7,806 nucleotides of DNA from Scatacola_A faecigallinarum (lineage in GTDB: Bacteria; Pseudomonadota; Alphaproteobacteria; RF32; CAG-239). This document shows positions 1-6,570 of this stretch, piece after piece. Below the pieces are notes generated by a model. That model did not search any database. It was not told the origin of the DNA and was given only the letters and a program-made list of their open reading frames with translations. The stretch lies in contig DVOM01000030.1 in NCBI GenBank assembly GCA_018713605.1, forward strand, positions 1 to 7,806, read 5' to 3'. Made by a program: the position numbers and the translations under genes. Within the stretch, counting starts at the first letter, position 1. Each line of letters begins with the position of its first letter.

Positions 1-594
1 CGCAAGGAAAACCCCTGCTCCGGTTACAGCTCCTGCGAATGCGGCGGCGAAACCGGCTCTGCTTCCTGTTACTCCGGATCAATCCAAAAATTTGAATCCT
101 GCAAAAAATGCGACCCATGTGCGGGTTATTATGACTGCGGCGGAAGCTGGCAATACTGCGAAGGAAGCGTTTGTTCCGCGGACAGTTCTCGTTGCAGCAC
201 TTACTGCGAAAGCGACCACTTCCCCTATTCATGCAGCAGTTCTTCAAGCTGCAACGGCGATTACCGTAACGGATATTGTTCAGTTGAATGTTCTTCATCC
301 GGCGGCGGAAATTCCGATGGGGGAAGCTCCACAGGAAATACCAGTTGTGCAACAACAATCGGTTGTTCATGCTCTGAACTATCAGACGGCAGAATAAAAA
401 TATGTCATAATACTGAATATTCTTGTACCCCGGCCGGTGGTTCAACATATACTGTTTATGAGGATTGTGGTTCTTCTTTCACTACATATGGTGATTGTTC
501 CAGCGCCATTGCAGAGAGACCATATTGCTCTACAGGCGGTTCTCCGAGTTGTTATGTCAATAGTAACACAAGTTACAGTGCGTGTGGTTTTTAG
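1..594 (+). CDS. Cysteine-rich protein, 3' part only (start outside window)
   Basis: Frame 1 is open from the first base to a TAG at 592-594 and gives 197 residues with no start codon needed, so the gene is cut by the left edge. About 26 residues are cysteine (13%). They are often in CxC, CxxC or Cx4-7C spacing and mixed with Ser, Gly, Tyr and Asn, as in CKKCDPC and SCSSSSSC. The last residues are SYSACGF. I see no clear tandem unit, transmembrane segment or catalytic motif, and I do not recognise the family. The composition suggests a disulfide-rich exported or surface protein, which is an inference because the N-terminus and any signal peptide are missing. Cysteine codons are mostly TGC up to about position 255 and mostly TGT afterwards. 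The gene is convergent with the 143-residue gene and ends 40 bases before a strong hairpin. It resembles the right-hand cysteine-rich gene in composition but not in repeat sequence. Confidence 0.8.
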   Translation, partial: RKENPCSGYSSCECGGETGSASCYSGSIQKFESCKKCDPCAGYYDCGGSWQYCEGSVCSADSSRCSTYCESDHFPYSCSSSSSCNGDYRNGYCSVECSSSGGGNSDGGSSTGNTSCATTIGCSCSELSDGRIKICHNTEYSCTPAGGSTYTVYEDCGSSFTTYGDCSSAIAERPYCSTGGSPSCYVNSNTSYSACGF

Positions 595-634
595 AAGTGT
601 CCGTCCTATTTATCGTTTATCTTGATTGAAACTT

Positions 635-659
635 CAAAGCCCCGCGATGCGGGGCTTTG
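635..659. terminator. Perfect hairpin between convergent genes
   Basis: An 11-bp perfect stem (635-645 with 649-659) closes a 3-base loop. The stem core is GCCCCGC/GCGGGGC flanked by AAA/TTT. It lies between the stop of the left cysteine-rich gene (+) and the stop of the 143-residue gene (-), and is only one base from the latter. Position and symmetry fit a shared bidirectional terminator. The U-tract is short on both strands (CTTTG), so the termination role is likely rather than certain. Confidence 0.75.
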
Positions 660-660
660 G

Positions 661-1092
661 TCAATCGCTGAAGATTTTGGCAAATTCGTATTTGTCCGTA
701 CCGTTAACGGTTCGAATACGTTCATTTTGCAAAATAGTCGGAAGCTCCATTGAACGGAAAACGCTGCGGCGGTCGGCTTTTTCGACAAAGGCACAGACAT
801 TTCCGGAAGCGGCCTCAATAAACCTTTTGGAAGCCGCTTTCCAGACGGCGGCAATCTGTTCTGACGGCAAATTGCATTTATCTGCAGAATCAAGCCCCAG
901 CCTGACCAGTTCGGCGCCGCAGGCCGTGTGTTCTATCATCATCTTTCCCGGATTAGACCTGACGCAGTCAAAAGCCAAATCGCGGTTGTGGGTGGTGGGC
1001 AGATAGCTGATGCTGTACAACACAACCGAATTTTCCGGCGAGGAAACGTCAAAAGTTTCGGCTACGGTCATCGCCTGCTTATATAAGTCCAT
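661..1092 (-). CDS. Conserved-looking hypothetical protein, 143 aa, coupled to clpB
   Basis: I do not recognise this family. The protein is soluble-looking, with no signal peptide or membrane segment. It has four scattered cysteines (residues 43, 58, 73 and 100) and a C-terminal stretch containing FVEKADRRSVFRSMELP and RIRTVNGTDKYEF, which reads like an ordered domain. The ATG at 1092-1090 follows the clpB TAA after only three bases. Its likely ribosome binding site (AAAAGGAAA) lies in the last codons of clpB, so translation is probably coupled and the gene shares the clpB transcript. The stop codon is one base from the 635-659 hairpin, making it the last gene of the unit. Codon use and length fit a real gene, and the overlapping shorter minus-strand frame is a shadow. 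Function unknown; linkage to clpB suggests possible co-expression in stress, but this is only an inference. Confidence 0.8.
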   Translation of the reverse strand: MDLYKQAMTVAETFDVSSPENSVVLYSISYLPTTHNRDLAFDCVRSNPGKMMIEHTACGAELVRLGLDSADKCNLPSEQIAAVWKAASKRFIEAASGNVCAFVEKADRRSVFRSMELPTILQNERIRTVNGTDKYEFAKIFSD

Positions 1093-1095
1093 CGT

Positions 1096-3678
1096 TTATT
1101 TCCTTTTATTTTTGACGACATCGAGCTGTCCGTTGGCGACGATGATGTCGGCTGTGTCATTCTCGCCGATTTCGCCGTTCAGAATCTTCATGGCCAGCTT
1201 GTTTTCAATCTGATTCTTAAGCAGACGGCGCAGCGGACGCGCACCGTAGACCGGATCATAGCCGTTGTTGACAATCCAGACTTCGGCGGCTTCATTGACA
1301 TTAAGACGGATATTCTTTTCGGCCAGCCGTTTTTCGATGTTCTTTATCTGAATGTCGGCAATCTCTTTAATATTGCTCTTATCCAGCTTGTGGAACAGCG
1401 TAATTTCGTCGATACGGTTAATAAACTCCGGACGGAACGATGCCTTGACAATATCCATGACTCTGGCTTTGACTTTTTTCGGGTCGTCGGCGCCGGTGGC
1501 ATTGGCCAAAATGTCGGACCCCAGGTTGGAAGTCATGATGATAATGGTGTTTTTGAAGTCAACCGTGCGGCCTTTGCCATCGGTCAGGCGGCCGTCATCA
1601 AGCACCTGAAGCAAAATGTTGAAAACGTCGGGATGCGCCTTTTCGACTTCATCAAACAAAATAACCTGATACGGACGACGGCGAACGGCTTCGGTCAAGA
1701 CGCCGCCTTCCTCATAACCGACATATCCCGGAGGCGAGCCGATCAGGCGGGCAACCGCGTGTTTCTCCATATATTCGGACATATCAATGCGGAGCATGGC
1801 GCTTTCGTCATTGAACAGGAACTCGGCCAGTGCCTTGCTTAGTTCGGTTTTGCCGACGCCGGTCGGACCGAGGAACAGGAACGAACCAATCGGCTGCCGG
1901 TGGTCGGAAATGCCGGCGCGGGAGCGGCGAACCGCATTGGCAACCGCGGCAATCGCCTCTTTCTGACCGACGACGCGTTTGGCCAGAAAATCTTCCATAT
2001 GAACCAGTTTTTCCTTTTCGCCTTCAAGCATCTTGTCAACCGGAATGCCTGTCCACTTGGAAACAACCGCGGCAATGCTCTCGTCGGTAACGACTTCCCG
2101 AACGTGACTTTTGGCGTCTTTGGCCTTTTCCTCAATATTTTGCAGTTTCTGTTCCAACTGCGGAATAACGCTGTACTGAAGTTCGCCGGCACGTTCATAG
2201 CGTCCTTCCCGTTTGGCAATGTCAACTTCTATCCGCGCCTTGTCCAGCTTGTCCTTGATTTCGGTAATATCGGCCAGGCCCTGTTTTTCTTCTTTCCATT
2301 TGTCTTCCAAACCTTTGGCCTTGGCCTCAAGCCCGGAAATCTCATAACCGATGAGTTCCAGACGCTGTCCGGACTTTTCGTCGTTTTCCTTTTTGAGTGC
2401 CTCACGTTCAATTTTCAGCTGCAGAATACGGCGGTCAAGTTCATCAAGTTCTTCCGGTTTGGAATCAATCGCCATACGCAGCGAACTGGCTGCCTCGTCC
2501 ATCAGGTCGATAGCCTTGTCGGGCAGAAAACGGTCGCTGATGTAACGGTTGGACAAGGTGGCGGCGGCAATAAGCGCGCTGTCGGAAATGCGCACGCCGT
2601 GATGAAGCTCGAACTTATCCTTGATGCCGCGCAGTATGGAAATGGTTTCTTCAACGCTCGGTTCGGAAATGAAAACCGGCTGGAAACGACGAGCCAAAGC
2701 GGCGTCCTTTTCAACATATTTTTTATACTCCGACAGGGTCGTTGCGCCCAGACAATGAAGTTCGCCCCTGGCCAGCGCCGGTTTGAGCAGGTTTGAGGCA
2801 TCCATAGAGCCTTCGGAAGCGCCGGCGCCGACAATGGTATGCATTTCGTCAATAAACAGTATGATATTGCCGTCCGAAGCTTCAACGTCTTTCAAAACGG
2901 CTTTCAGGCGCTCTTCAAACTCGCCGCGAAACTTGGCGCCGGCAATCAACGCGCCCATATCAAGAGCCAGCAGCCGCTTATGACGCAGACTTTCCGGAAC
3001 GTCGTCGTTGACGATACGCATGGCCAGCCCCTCGACAATGGCGGTTTTGCCAACGCCCGGCTCGCCGATGAGTACCGGATTGTTTTTGGTACGGCGAGAC
3101 AGAACCTGAATCGTCCGGCGGATTTCATGATCACGGCCGACAACCGGATCCAGTTTGCCTTCTTTGGCCTTGGCGGTAATGTCGACGGCAAACTTCTTCA
3201 GCGCCTCAAAATTGTCTTCAGCCGTTTCAGAATCGGCCAAACGTCCCTTGCGGTATTCGTTGATGGCCTGATTAAGCTTGACCGGATTAACGCCGCCGTT
3301 GCTCAAAACGGCATGCGCTTTGGTACCGTCGGTCATGGACAGCGCCTGCAGAATGCGTTCCAAAGTGACATATTTGTCATTGGCTTTGTCGGCAAGCTTT
3401 TCGGCCTCCATCATTACCCGGGTAAAATCCTGCGACATCATGCTCTGCACCGACTGACCGGAAACGGCCGGGATTTTTGCCAGTTCGGCATCGGTTTCGC
3501 GGCGAATCTGGCTCAGCGAACCGCCGGACTTCAAAATCAGGTCAATAATCTGCCGGTCTTCCAGCAGTGATTTCAACAGGTGTTCGGGGGAAATGTACTG
3601 GTGTTTTTCCTTGGCTGCAAGATTGATAACGTCTTGTATCAACTCCTTGGATTTGCTGGTAAGTTTTTCAAAATCCAT
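1096..3678 (-). CDS. clpB: ATP-dependent chaperone/disaggregase ClpB
   Basis: ClpB is a hexameric AAA+ unfoldase of the cytoplasm that, with DnaK/DnaJ/GrpE, pulls polypeptides out of aggregates. The 860 residues match the usual length (about 857). Domain order is complete. The Clp N domain covers about 1-145. NBD1 has Walker A GEPGVGKTA (205-213), Walker B with IDE (276-278), pore loop GAKFRG (247-252) and arginines 330-331. A coiled-coil middle domain covers about 400-530. NBD2 has Walker A GPTGVGKTE (604-612), pore loop GYVGYEEGG (651-659), an arginine in EFINRIDE (751-758) and sensor-2 GAR (812-814). The middle domain separates ClpB from ClpA/ClpC-type proteins, and I see no ClpP-binding IGF loop. 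The ATG at 3678 has an upstream GAGGG at good spacing and gives the expected MDFEKLTSKSKE start. NBD1 pore loop has Phe where E. coli ClpB has Tyr. A promoter candidate lies in the 85-bp gap upstream, and the 143-residue gene follows immediately. Confidence 0.98.
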   Translation of the reverse strand: MDFEKLTSKSKELIQDVINLAAKEKHQYISPEHLLKSLLEDRQIIDLILKSGGSLSQIRRETDAELAKIPAVSGQSVQSMMSQDFTRVMMEAEKLADKANDKYVTLERILQALSMTDGTKAHAVLSNGGVNPVKLNQAINEYRKGRLADSETAEDNFEALKKFAVDITAKAKEGKLDPVVGRDHEIRRTIQVLSRRTKNNPVLIGEPGVGKTAIVEGLAMRIVNDDVPESLRHKRLLALDMGALIAGAKFRGEFEERLKAVLKDVEASDGNIILFIDEMHTIVGAGASEGSMDASNLLKPALARGELHCLGATTLSEYKKYVEKDAALARRFQPVFISEPSVEETISILRGIKDKFELHHGVRISDSALIAAATLSNRYISDRFLPDKAIDLMDEAASSLRMAIDSKPEELDELDRRILQLKIEREALKKENDEKSGQRLELIGYEISGLEAKAKGLEDKWKEEKQGLADITEIKDKLDKARIEVDIAKREGRYERAGELQYSVIPQLEQKLQNIEEKAKDAKSHVREVVTDESIAAVVSKWTGIPVDKMLEGEKEKLVHMEDFLAKRVVGQKEAIAAVANAVRRSRAGISDHRQPIGSFLFLGPTGVGKTELSKALAEFLFNDESAMLRIDMSEYMEKHAVARLIGSPPGYVGYEEGGVLTEAVRRRPYQVILFDEVEKAHPDVFNILLQVLDDGRLTDGKGRTVDFKNTIIIMTSNLGSDILANATGADDPKKVKARVMDIVKASFRPEFINRIDEITLFHKLDKSNIKEIADIQIKNIEKRLAEKNIRLNVNEAAEVWIVNNGYDPVYGARPLRRLLKNQIENKLAMKILNGEIGENDTADIIVANGQLDVVKNKRK

Positions 3679-3709
3679 ATTTTTGCCCTCTGTTTTTAAT
3701 GTCCTATTC

Positions 3710-3747
3710 TAACATTAATATAGTGAGGACGGCAGGGCAAAATCAAG
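3710..3747 (-). promoter_or_regulatory. Candidate clpB promoter (sigma70-like, partly RpoH-like)
   Basis: In the gap between the phosphoesterase stop and clpB, the minus strand reads TTGATT (3746-3741), an 18-base spacer, then TATATT (3722-3717), followed by an AT-rich leader and GAGGG ahead of the clpB ATG. The same bases can be read as CTTG (3747-3744) and ACTATAT (3724-3718), similar to the RpoH consensus known in Alphaproteobacteria (CTTG, then CYTATNT), but the 19-base spacer is slightly long. No terminator is visible after the phosphoesterase gene, so read-through may add to clpB expression. Confidence 0.45.
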
Positions 3748-3763
3748 TTTATCAACGAATTTT

Positions 3764-4927
3764 TTAAGCTTGCGGCTGCGGCAGCGCCTTGAGGTCAATC
3801 ACGGTAATTTCGGACGGCGCAAACAGGCGCATGGCCGGTCCCCAATAGCCGGCACCGTTGGAAACGTACAGCTTAATGCCGTTAACGTCGTACAGGCCGG
3901 AAAGATATTTGTTGGCATATTTGGCCAAAATCTGGAACGGAAAGACCTGACCGCCGTGCGTATGGCCCGAAAGCTGCAAATCCACACTGTCCTTGCTCAG
4001 ATAATCGGCAAAATCAGGCGTATGAGAGAGCAGAATACGGTAGCTGCCTTTCCGGGCGCCTTTAAAGGCCTGCAGAAAGTTGACGTTCCAGATATCGCTG
4101 TTGTTGGCAATGTGCGCGTCGGGAATGCCGGCAATATAAACATTGTGGTCAGGAATACGGACGCCGTGATTAAACATAATCAGAAAGCCCATGTTCTTAA
4201 ACTTGAACTGCCAGGGTATCAGACCGTTGTAAAACTCATGATTGCCAAAGGTATACAGCGGCGGATATTTGGCCTTCAGCCGTTCCAGCTCTTTCATGTG
4301 CGGCTTGACGGCATCCACCTTGTCATCGGCAATGTCGCCGACCAGCACAATGGCGTCGGCATCAAGGGCATTGACCCGGTCAACCAGTTTTCTGACCGTT
4401 TCGACCGGCGTCGTACGGTTGATATGCGTGTCATTAATCATGACAATACGCATGTCCTTGCTGATACGGGCACTGGCGAACTCGAGCCTTTTGAGCTCCG
4501 GTTCCCTGGCACCGCCGTAAACGGCCATAGAAGCCAACACAGCCGTCAAAAGCACGACAATAAAATTGGCCTTGTCCAGCAGATTGATGTTTTTGGGGTG
4601 AAGCTTCCAGTTCTCGCCGAAGATTTTGCTGTAAATCCAATAGAGGGCAAACCAGACGACATCGCGGAACAAAAGCATGGAAAACAGGATAAAAACCGTT
4701 CCGAACATAAGATAAAGGATTTTGGAAACAACGGCAAAAGCTTCAGAGCCAAAGAGACCGGAGTCACGCGCCAGACCGACCAGCAACGGAGCAAACCAGC
4801 CGACAACGACCAGAAAGCCGACAATAATTTTGCGGGAACGGCGAATATCGGAATAGCCGACCAGAGTCTTGATGGTAATTGCCGAACAGGCAACGGCAAT
4901 AATCGCGGAAGCTATGGCAAAGTACAT
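3764..4927 (-). CDS. Membrane-anchored calcineurin-like metallophosphoesterase
   Basis: A phosphoesterase of the YkuE/YaeI type: a membrane-anchored enzyme with a dinuclear metal centre. The substrate cannot be told from sequence. Four hydrophobic segments occupy the N-terminal 140 residues (about 1-20, 34-53, 64-87 and 120-138). The catalytic domain follows, with all metal-ligand motifs in order: DTH (166-168), GDIADD (197-202), GNHE (228-231), SHTPD (301-305) and GHTHGGQ (321-327). SNGAGYWGPAMRL near 356-368 and a following PSEI are typical of this subgroup. The length of 387 is longer than soluble members because of the membrane region. The ATG at 4927 has GAGGGG about 5 bases upstream, which fixes the start. 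It begins 18 bases after the DUF4167 stop, so the two probably share a transcript. The usual alphaproteobacterial order would place clpB next, so this gene appears inserted there. Side of the membrane for the catalytic domain is not resolved. Confidence 0.9.
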   Translation of the reverse strand: MYFAIASAIIAVACSAITIKTLVGYSDIRRSRKIIVGFLVVVGWFAPLLVGLARDSGLFGSEAFAVVSKILYLMFGTVFILFSMLLFRDVVWFALYWIYSKIFGENWKLHPKNINLLDKANFIVVLLTAVLASMAVYGGAREPELKRLEFASARISKDMRIVMINDTHINRTTPVETVRKLVDRVNALDADAIVLVGDIADDKVDAVKPHMKELERLKAKYPPLYTFGNHEFYNGLIPWQFKFKNMGFLIMFNHGVRIPDHNVYIAGIPDAHIANNSDIWNVNFLQAFKGARKGSYRILLSHTPDFADYLSKDSVDLQLSGHTHGGQVFPFQILAKYANKYLSGLYDVNGIKLYVSNGAGYWGPAMRLFAPSEITVIDLKALPQPQA

Positions 4928-4945
4928 TTAATCCCCTCAAACAGT

Positions 4946-5494
4946 TCAGACTGCGGCAGCGGCAGCCTTCTTGCGGTATGTCCGCTTGGCTTTGGGCTGC
5001 TCGGCACCGGCCGGCGCCGTTTCGCCCTGGGCGACAACAGCCGCGTTGGCTTCGGCGGAAGAAATCTCTATAACCTTAAACTCGCGGCGGGGCGCCTGAA
5101 CAACAGTTTCGGCAACCGGCATCTCAACAACATTGCCGGCATTTTCTCCGGTCTCGGCATTGTCGTTGCAAACCGGCGCTCCGGCCTCTTCCTGATTTTC
5201 AAAACGCTTTTCCTGAGAACGGTTCTGATTCTGATTTTTCTTCTCGTTGATTTCGGTAACGATTTTGCGATAATGTTCGGCATACTGGCGGAAAACTTCC
5301 ATCTCGACATAGTTGCCGTTGCCGTGGGCTTCCTTGGCAAGCTCGTTATACTTCTTAATCAAATCGAGCGCCGTACCGCTGATTTTGCCGGCAATGCTGG
5401 TCGAATCGAATTTGTAATTTAAAGAATAAATCTGGTTGTTATTGTTACGATACTTGTTGTTCATTTTTTTCATAAGTTTAATACCATAATCCAT
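4946..5494 (-). CDS. DUF4167 family protein
   Basis: A small alphaproteobacterial protein of unknown role, typically encoded next to prmC. With the start used here it has 182 residues. The DUF4167 core is about residues 27-79 and contains FDSTSIAGKISGTA, then a helical stretch with YNELAKEA and ending QYAEHYRKIV. An Asn-rich basic N-terminus precedes it (NNKYRNNNNQ). After it comes a long low-complexity, charged and Ala-rich tail ending in TYRKKAAAAAV, which may bind nucleic acid (inference). The start is uncertain. ATG 5494 is the only one with a Shine-Dalgarno-like GAGGTG (5510-5505), although at about 10 bases it is a little far. ATG 5473 and 5464 fit family N-termini but lack such a site. 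The frame stays open to ATG 5587, but the extra residues look unlike the family. The metallophosphoesterase follows after 17 bases. Confidence 0.85.
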   Translation of the reverse strand: MDYGIKLMKKMNNKYRNNNNQIYSLNYKFDSTSIAGKISGTALDLIKKYNELAKEAHGNGNYVEMEVFRQYAEHYRKIVTEINEKKNQNQNRSQEKRFENQEEAGAPVCNDNAETGENAGNVVEMPVAETVVQAPRREFKVIEISSAEANAAVVAQGETAPAGAEQPKAKRTYRKKAAAAAV

Positions 5495-5504
5495 CAAGCC
5501 GAAA

Positions 5505-5520
5505 CACCTCAAAGTTGAGG
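5505..5520 (-). promoter_or_regulatory. Small hairpin covering the DUF4167 ribosome binding site
   Basis: On the minus strand the leader contains CCTCAACTTTGAGGTG. CCTCA can pair with TGAGG around a 4-base loop (5520-5507), and the TGAGGTG arm is the only Shine-Dalgarno-like element before the gene. The pairing would mask the site. The stem is only 5-6 bp, so stability is modest and a regulatory role is an inference. Confidence 0.3.
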
Positions 5521-5555
5521 CTACGGGAAATACATTAAAAAAAGGTTTATTTCGG

Positions 5556-5589
5556 AAAAAAGTGCAAAACCAACTCTCTAAAGGCACTT
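5556..5589 (-). terminator. Weak terminator or attenuator-like hairpin after prmC
   Basis: The minus strand reads AAGTGC (5589-5584), an 18-base loop, GCACTT (5565-5560), with a run of six T on that strand at 5561-5556. The perfect 6-bp stem with a T run resembles an intrinsic terminator, but the loop is large and the stem has only three G-C pairs. It could end part of the prmC transcripts or act as a leader element of the DUF4167 gene. Confidence 0.25.
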
Positions 5590-5599
5590 ATCGAAAGTT

Positions 5600-5627
5600 A
5601 TCATACAGAAAAAAACGTGAAATGCAA
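5600..5627 (-). promoter_or_regulatory. Possible promoter between prmC and the DUF4167 gene
   Basis: TTGCAT (5627-5622), a 16-base spacer and TATGAT (5605-5600) lie just after the prmC stop on the minus strand. The -10 is good (5 of 6) and the -35 weak (3 of 6). If used, it would give a leader of about 100 bases for the DUF4167 gene. Tentative, in an AT-rich gap of 134 bases. Confidence 0.3.
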
Positions 5628-5628
5628 T

Positions 5629-6453
5629 TCATTTTTTCAAAATAACACATCTTTCCGTTCCGGCAAGATCCGGTCTGATTTCCAACGCGCTCAAACCGCG
5701 GCCGGCAAAGACTTCCGATATATGCCGCGCCTGACCGATGCCTGCTTCCAATAAAATATAGCCGCCTTTTTTTAAGAGTAAAGGGGCAAGCGAAGCTATT
5801 TTTTCATAATGCGCAAAACCATCCGCACCGCCGTCCAGCGCGGAAAGAGGGTCATGCTCGCGCACTTCCGGCTCCAGAGAGGCGATGTCGGCGGTGGGAA
5901 TATAAGGCGGATTGGAAACAATCATATCAAAACCCGTTCCGGTTTCCCGCACAAAATCATCGTCAAACCAGCTGCGGCAGACAAAGGCAACCCGCTCCGA
6001 CAGGCCAAGCCGCGCCGCATTGCGGCGGGCGATCTCCAAAGCCGCCGCCGATTTGTCGACGGCCGTGCCGCAGGCCTGCGGACAATCGTCCAGAATCGAG
6101 AGGATAATGCAGCCGGAACCGGTGCCCAAATCCAAAATACGTTTCAAACCGTTTCGGCGGACAAGCCCGACGGCGGCCTCGACCAGAATTTCGGTATCAG
6201 GACGCGGGGTAAGCACATCTTCGCTGACGATAAAATCATTCTTATAAAATTCGCGGCGGCCAAGCAGTTTGTCCAACGGGACATGCACCAGCCGCCGTTC
6301 GACCAGCCGCCGCAACTTTTGTTCCGCTTCGCCGTCGACTTCGGCAAAAGGACTGCCGCCGATATGTTCCAGCAATATTCTGGCCTCCAGCCGCGGCGAC
6401 GGAATATTTCCGGCAGCCAGCAGCCGAACGACCTCGTTCAAATCCAAACTCAT
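5629..6453 (-). CDS. prmC: Peptide chain release factor N5-glutamine methyltransferase
   Basis: PrmC (HemK) transfers a methyl group from S-adenosylmethionine to the glutamine of the GGQ motif of release factors RF1 and RF2, which improves termination. The 274 residues agree with the family (E. coli about 277). A helical N-terminal substrate-binding region (about 1-75) contains SPRLEARILLEH. It is followed by LTPRPDTE (81-88), the SAM-binding loop LDLGTGSGC (107-115), and the signature NPPY (181-184) that holds the target glutamine. The end is TERCVILKK. ATG 6453 has GAGGAAAA directly upstream, supporting this start. In many Alphaproteobacteria prfA (RF1, its substrate) lies directly upstream; here that place is taken by the terminator and cysteine-rich gene, so prmC probably has its own promoter. 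The DUF4167 gene downstream is the usual partner. Confidence 0.96.
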   Translation of the reverse strand: MSLDLNEVVRLLAAGNIPSPRLEARILLEHIGGSPFAEVDGEAEQKLRRLVERRLVHVPLDKLLGRREFYKNDFIVSEDVLTPRPDTEILVEAAVGLVRRNGLKRILDLGTGSGCIILSILDDCPQACGTAVDKSAAALEIARRNAARLGLSERVAFVCRSWFDDDFVRETGTGFDMIVSNPPYIPTADIASLEPEVREHDPLSALDGGADGFAHYEKIASLAPLLLKKGGYILLEAGIGQARHISEVFAGRGLSALEIRPDLAGTERCVILKK

Positions 6454-6480
6454 ATTTTCCTCATATAAAAAATTATTCCG

Positions 6481-6508
6481 AGTTTAGAAGAATTGCATCT
6501 TTTTGCAA
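6481..6508 (-). promoter_or_regulatory. Possible prmC promoter
   Basis: After the terminator of the upstream gene, the minus strand has TTGCAA (6508-6503), a 16-base spacer and TAAACT (6486-6481). This is 28 bases before the prmC ATG, which is preceded by GAGGA. prmC needs its own promoter because a strong terminator lies upstream. The match is only moderate. Confidence 0.3.
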
Positions 6509-6515
6509 GCAATAA

Positions 6516-6548
6516 AAAAAATCCCGGATAATTCCACCGGGATTTTTT
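6516..6548 (-). terminator. Strong intrinsic terminator of the right cysteine-rich gene
   Basis: A 12-bp perfect stem (6548-6537 with 6527-6516; AAAAAATCCCGG and its complement) closes a 9-base loop and runs straight into a T tract on the minus strand (6521-6514). It lies 22 bases after the stop of the cysteine-rich repeat gene. The A/T arms also let it work on the plus strand, but no plus-strand gene ends here. Confidence 0.88.
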
Positions 6549-6570
6549 CTAAATTAAGCCGCTATATCGC

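Noticed and set aside
92..397. A 101-codon plus-strand frame at the left end, overlapping the cysteine-rich partial gene
   Set aside because: Frame 1 is open from base 1 to 594 and has the cysteine-rich pattern seen elsewhere in the window; this other frame has an Ala/Val-rich shadow composition.
606..893. A 95-codon minus-strand frame overlapping the end of the 143-residue gene
   Set aside because: It runs through the terminator hairpin and overlaps a better supported gene with a ribosome binding site and tight spacing to clpB.
1900..2796. A 298-codon plus-strand open frame inside clpB
   Set aside because: It is fully antisense to the conserved ClpB coding sequence and rich in Phe, Asn and Gln as expected from the complement of Glu/Lys/Leu-rich helices. 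No start signal or domain.
3770..5422. A 550-codon plus-strand open frame opposite the phosphoesterase and DUF4167 genes
   Set aside because: It is antisense to two genes with clear family motifs, spans their intergenic gap, and its translation is low-complexity with no recognisable domain. It reflects codon bias of the opposite strand.
5495..5587. An N-terminal extension of the DUF4167 protein to an ATG at 5587
   Set aside because: The added residues are hydrophobic and unlike the family, there is no ribosome binding site before that ATG, and the stretch contains the hairpin and T run of the leader.
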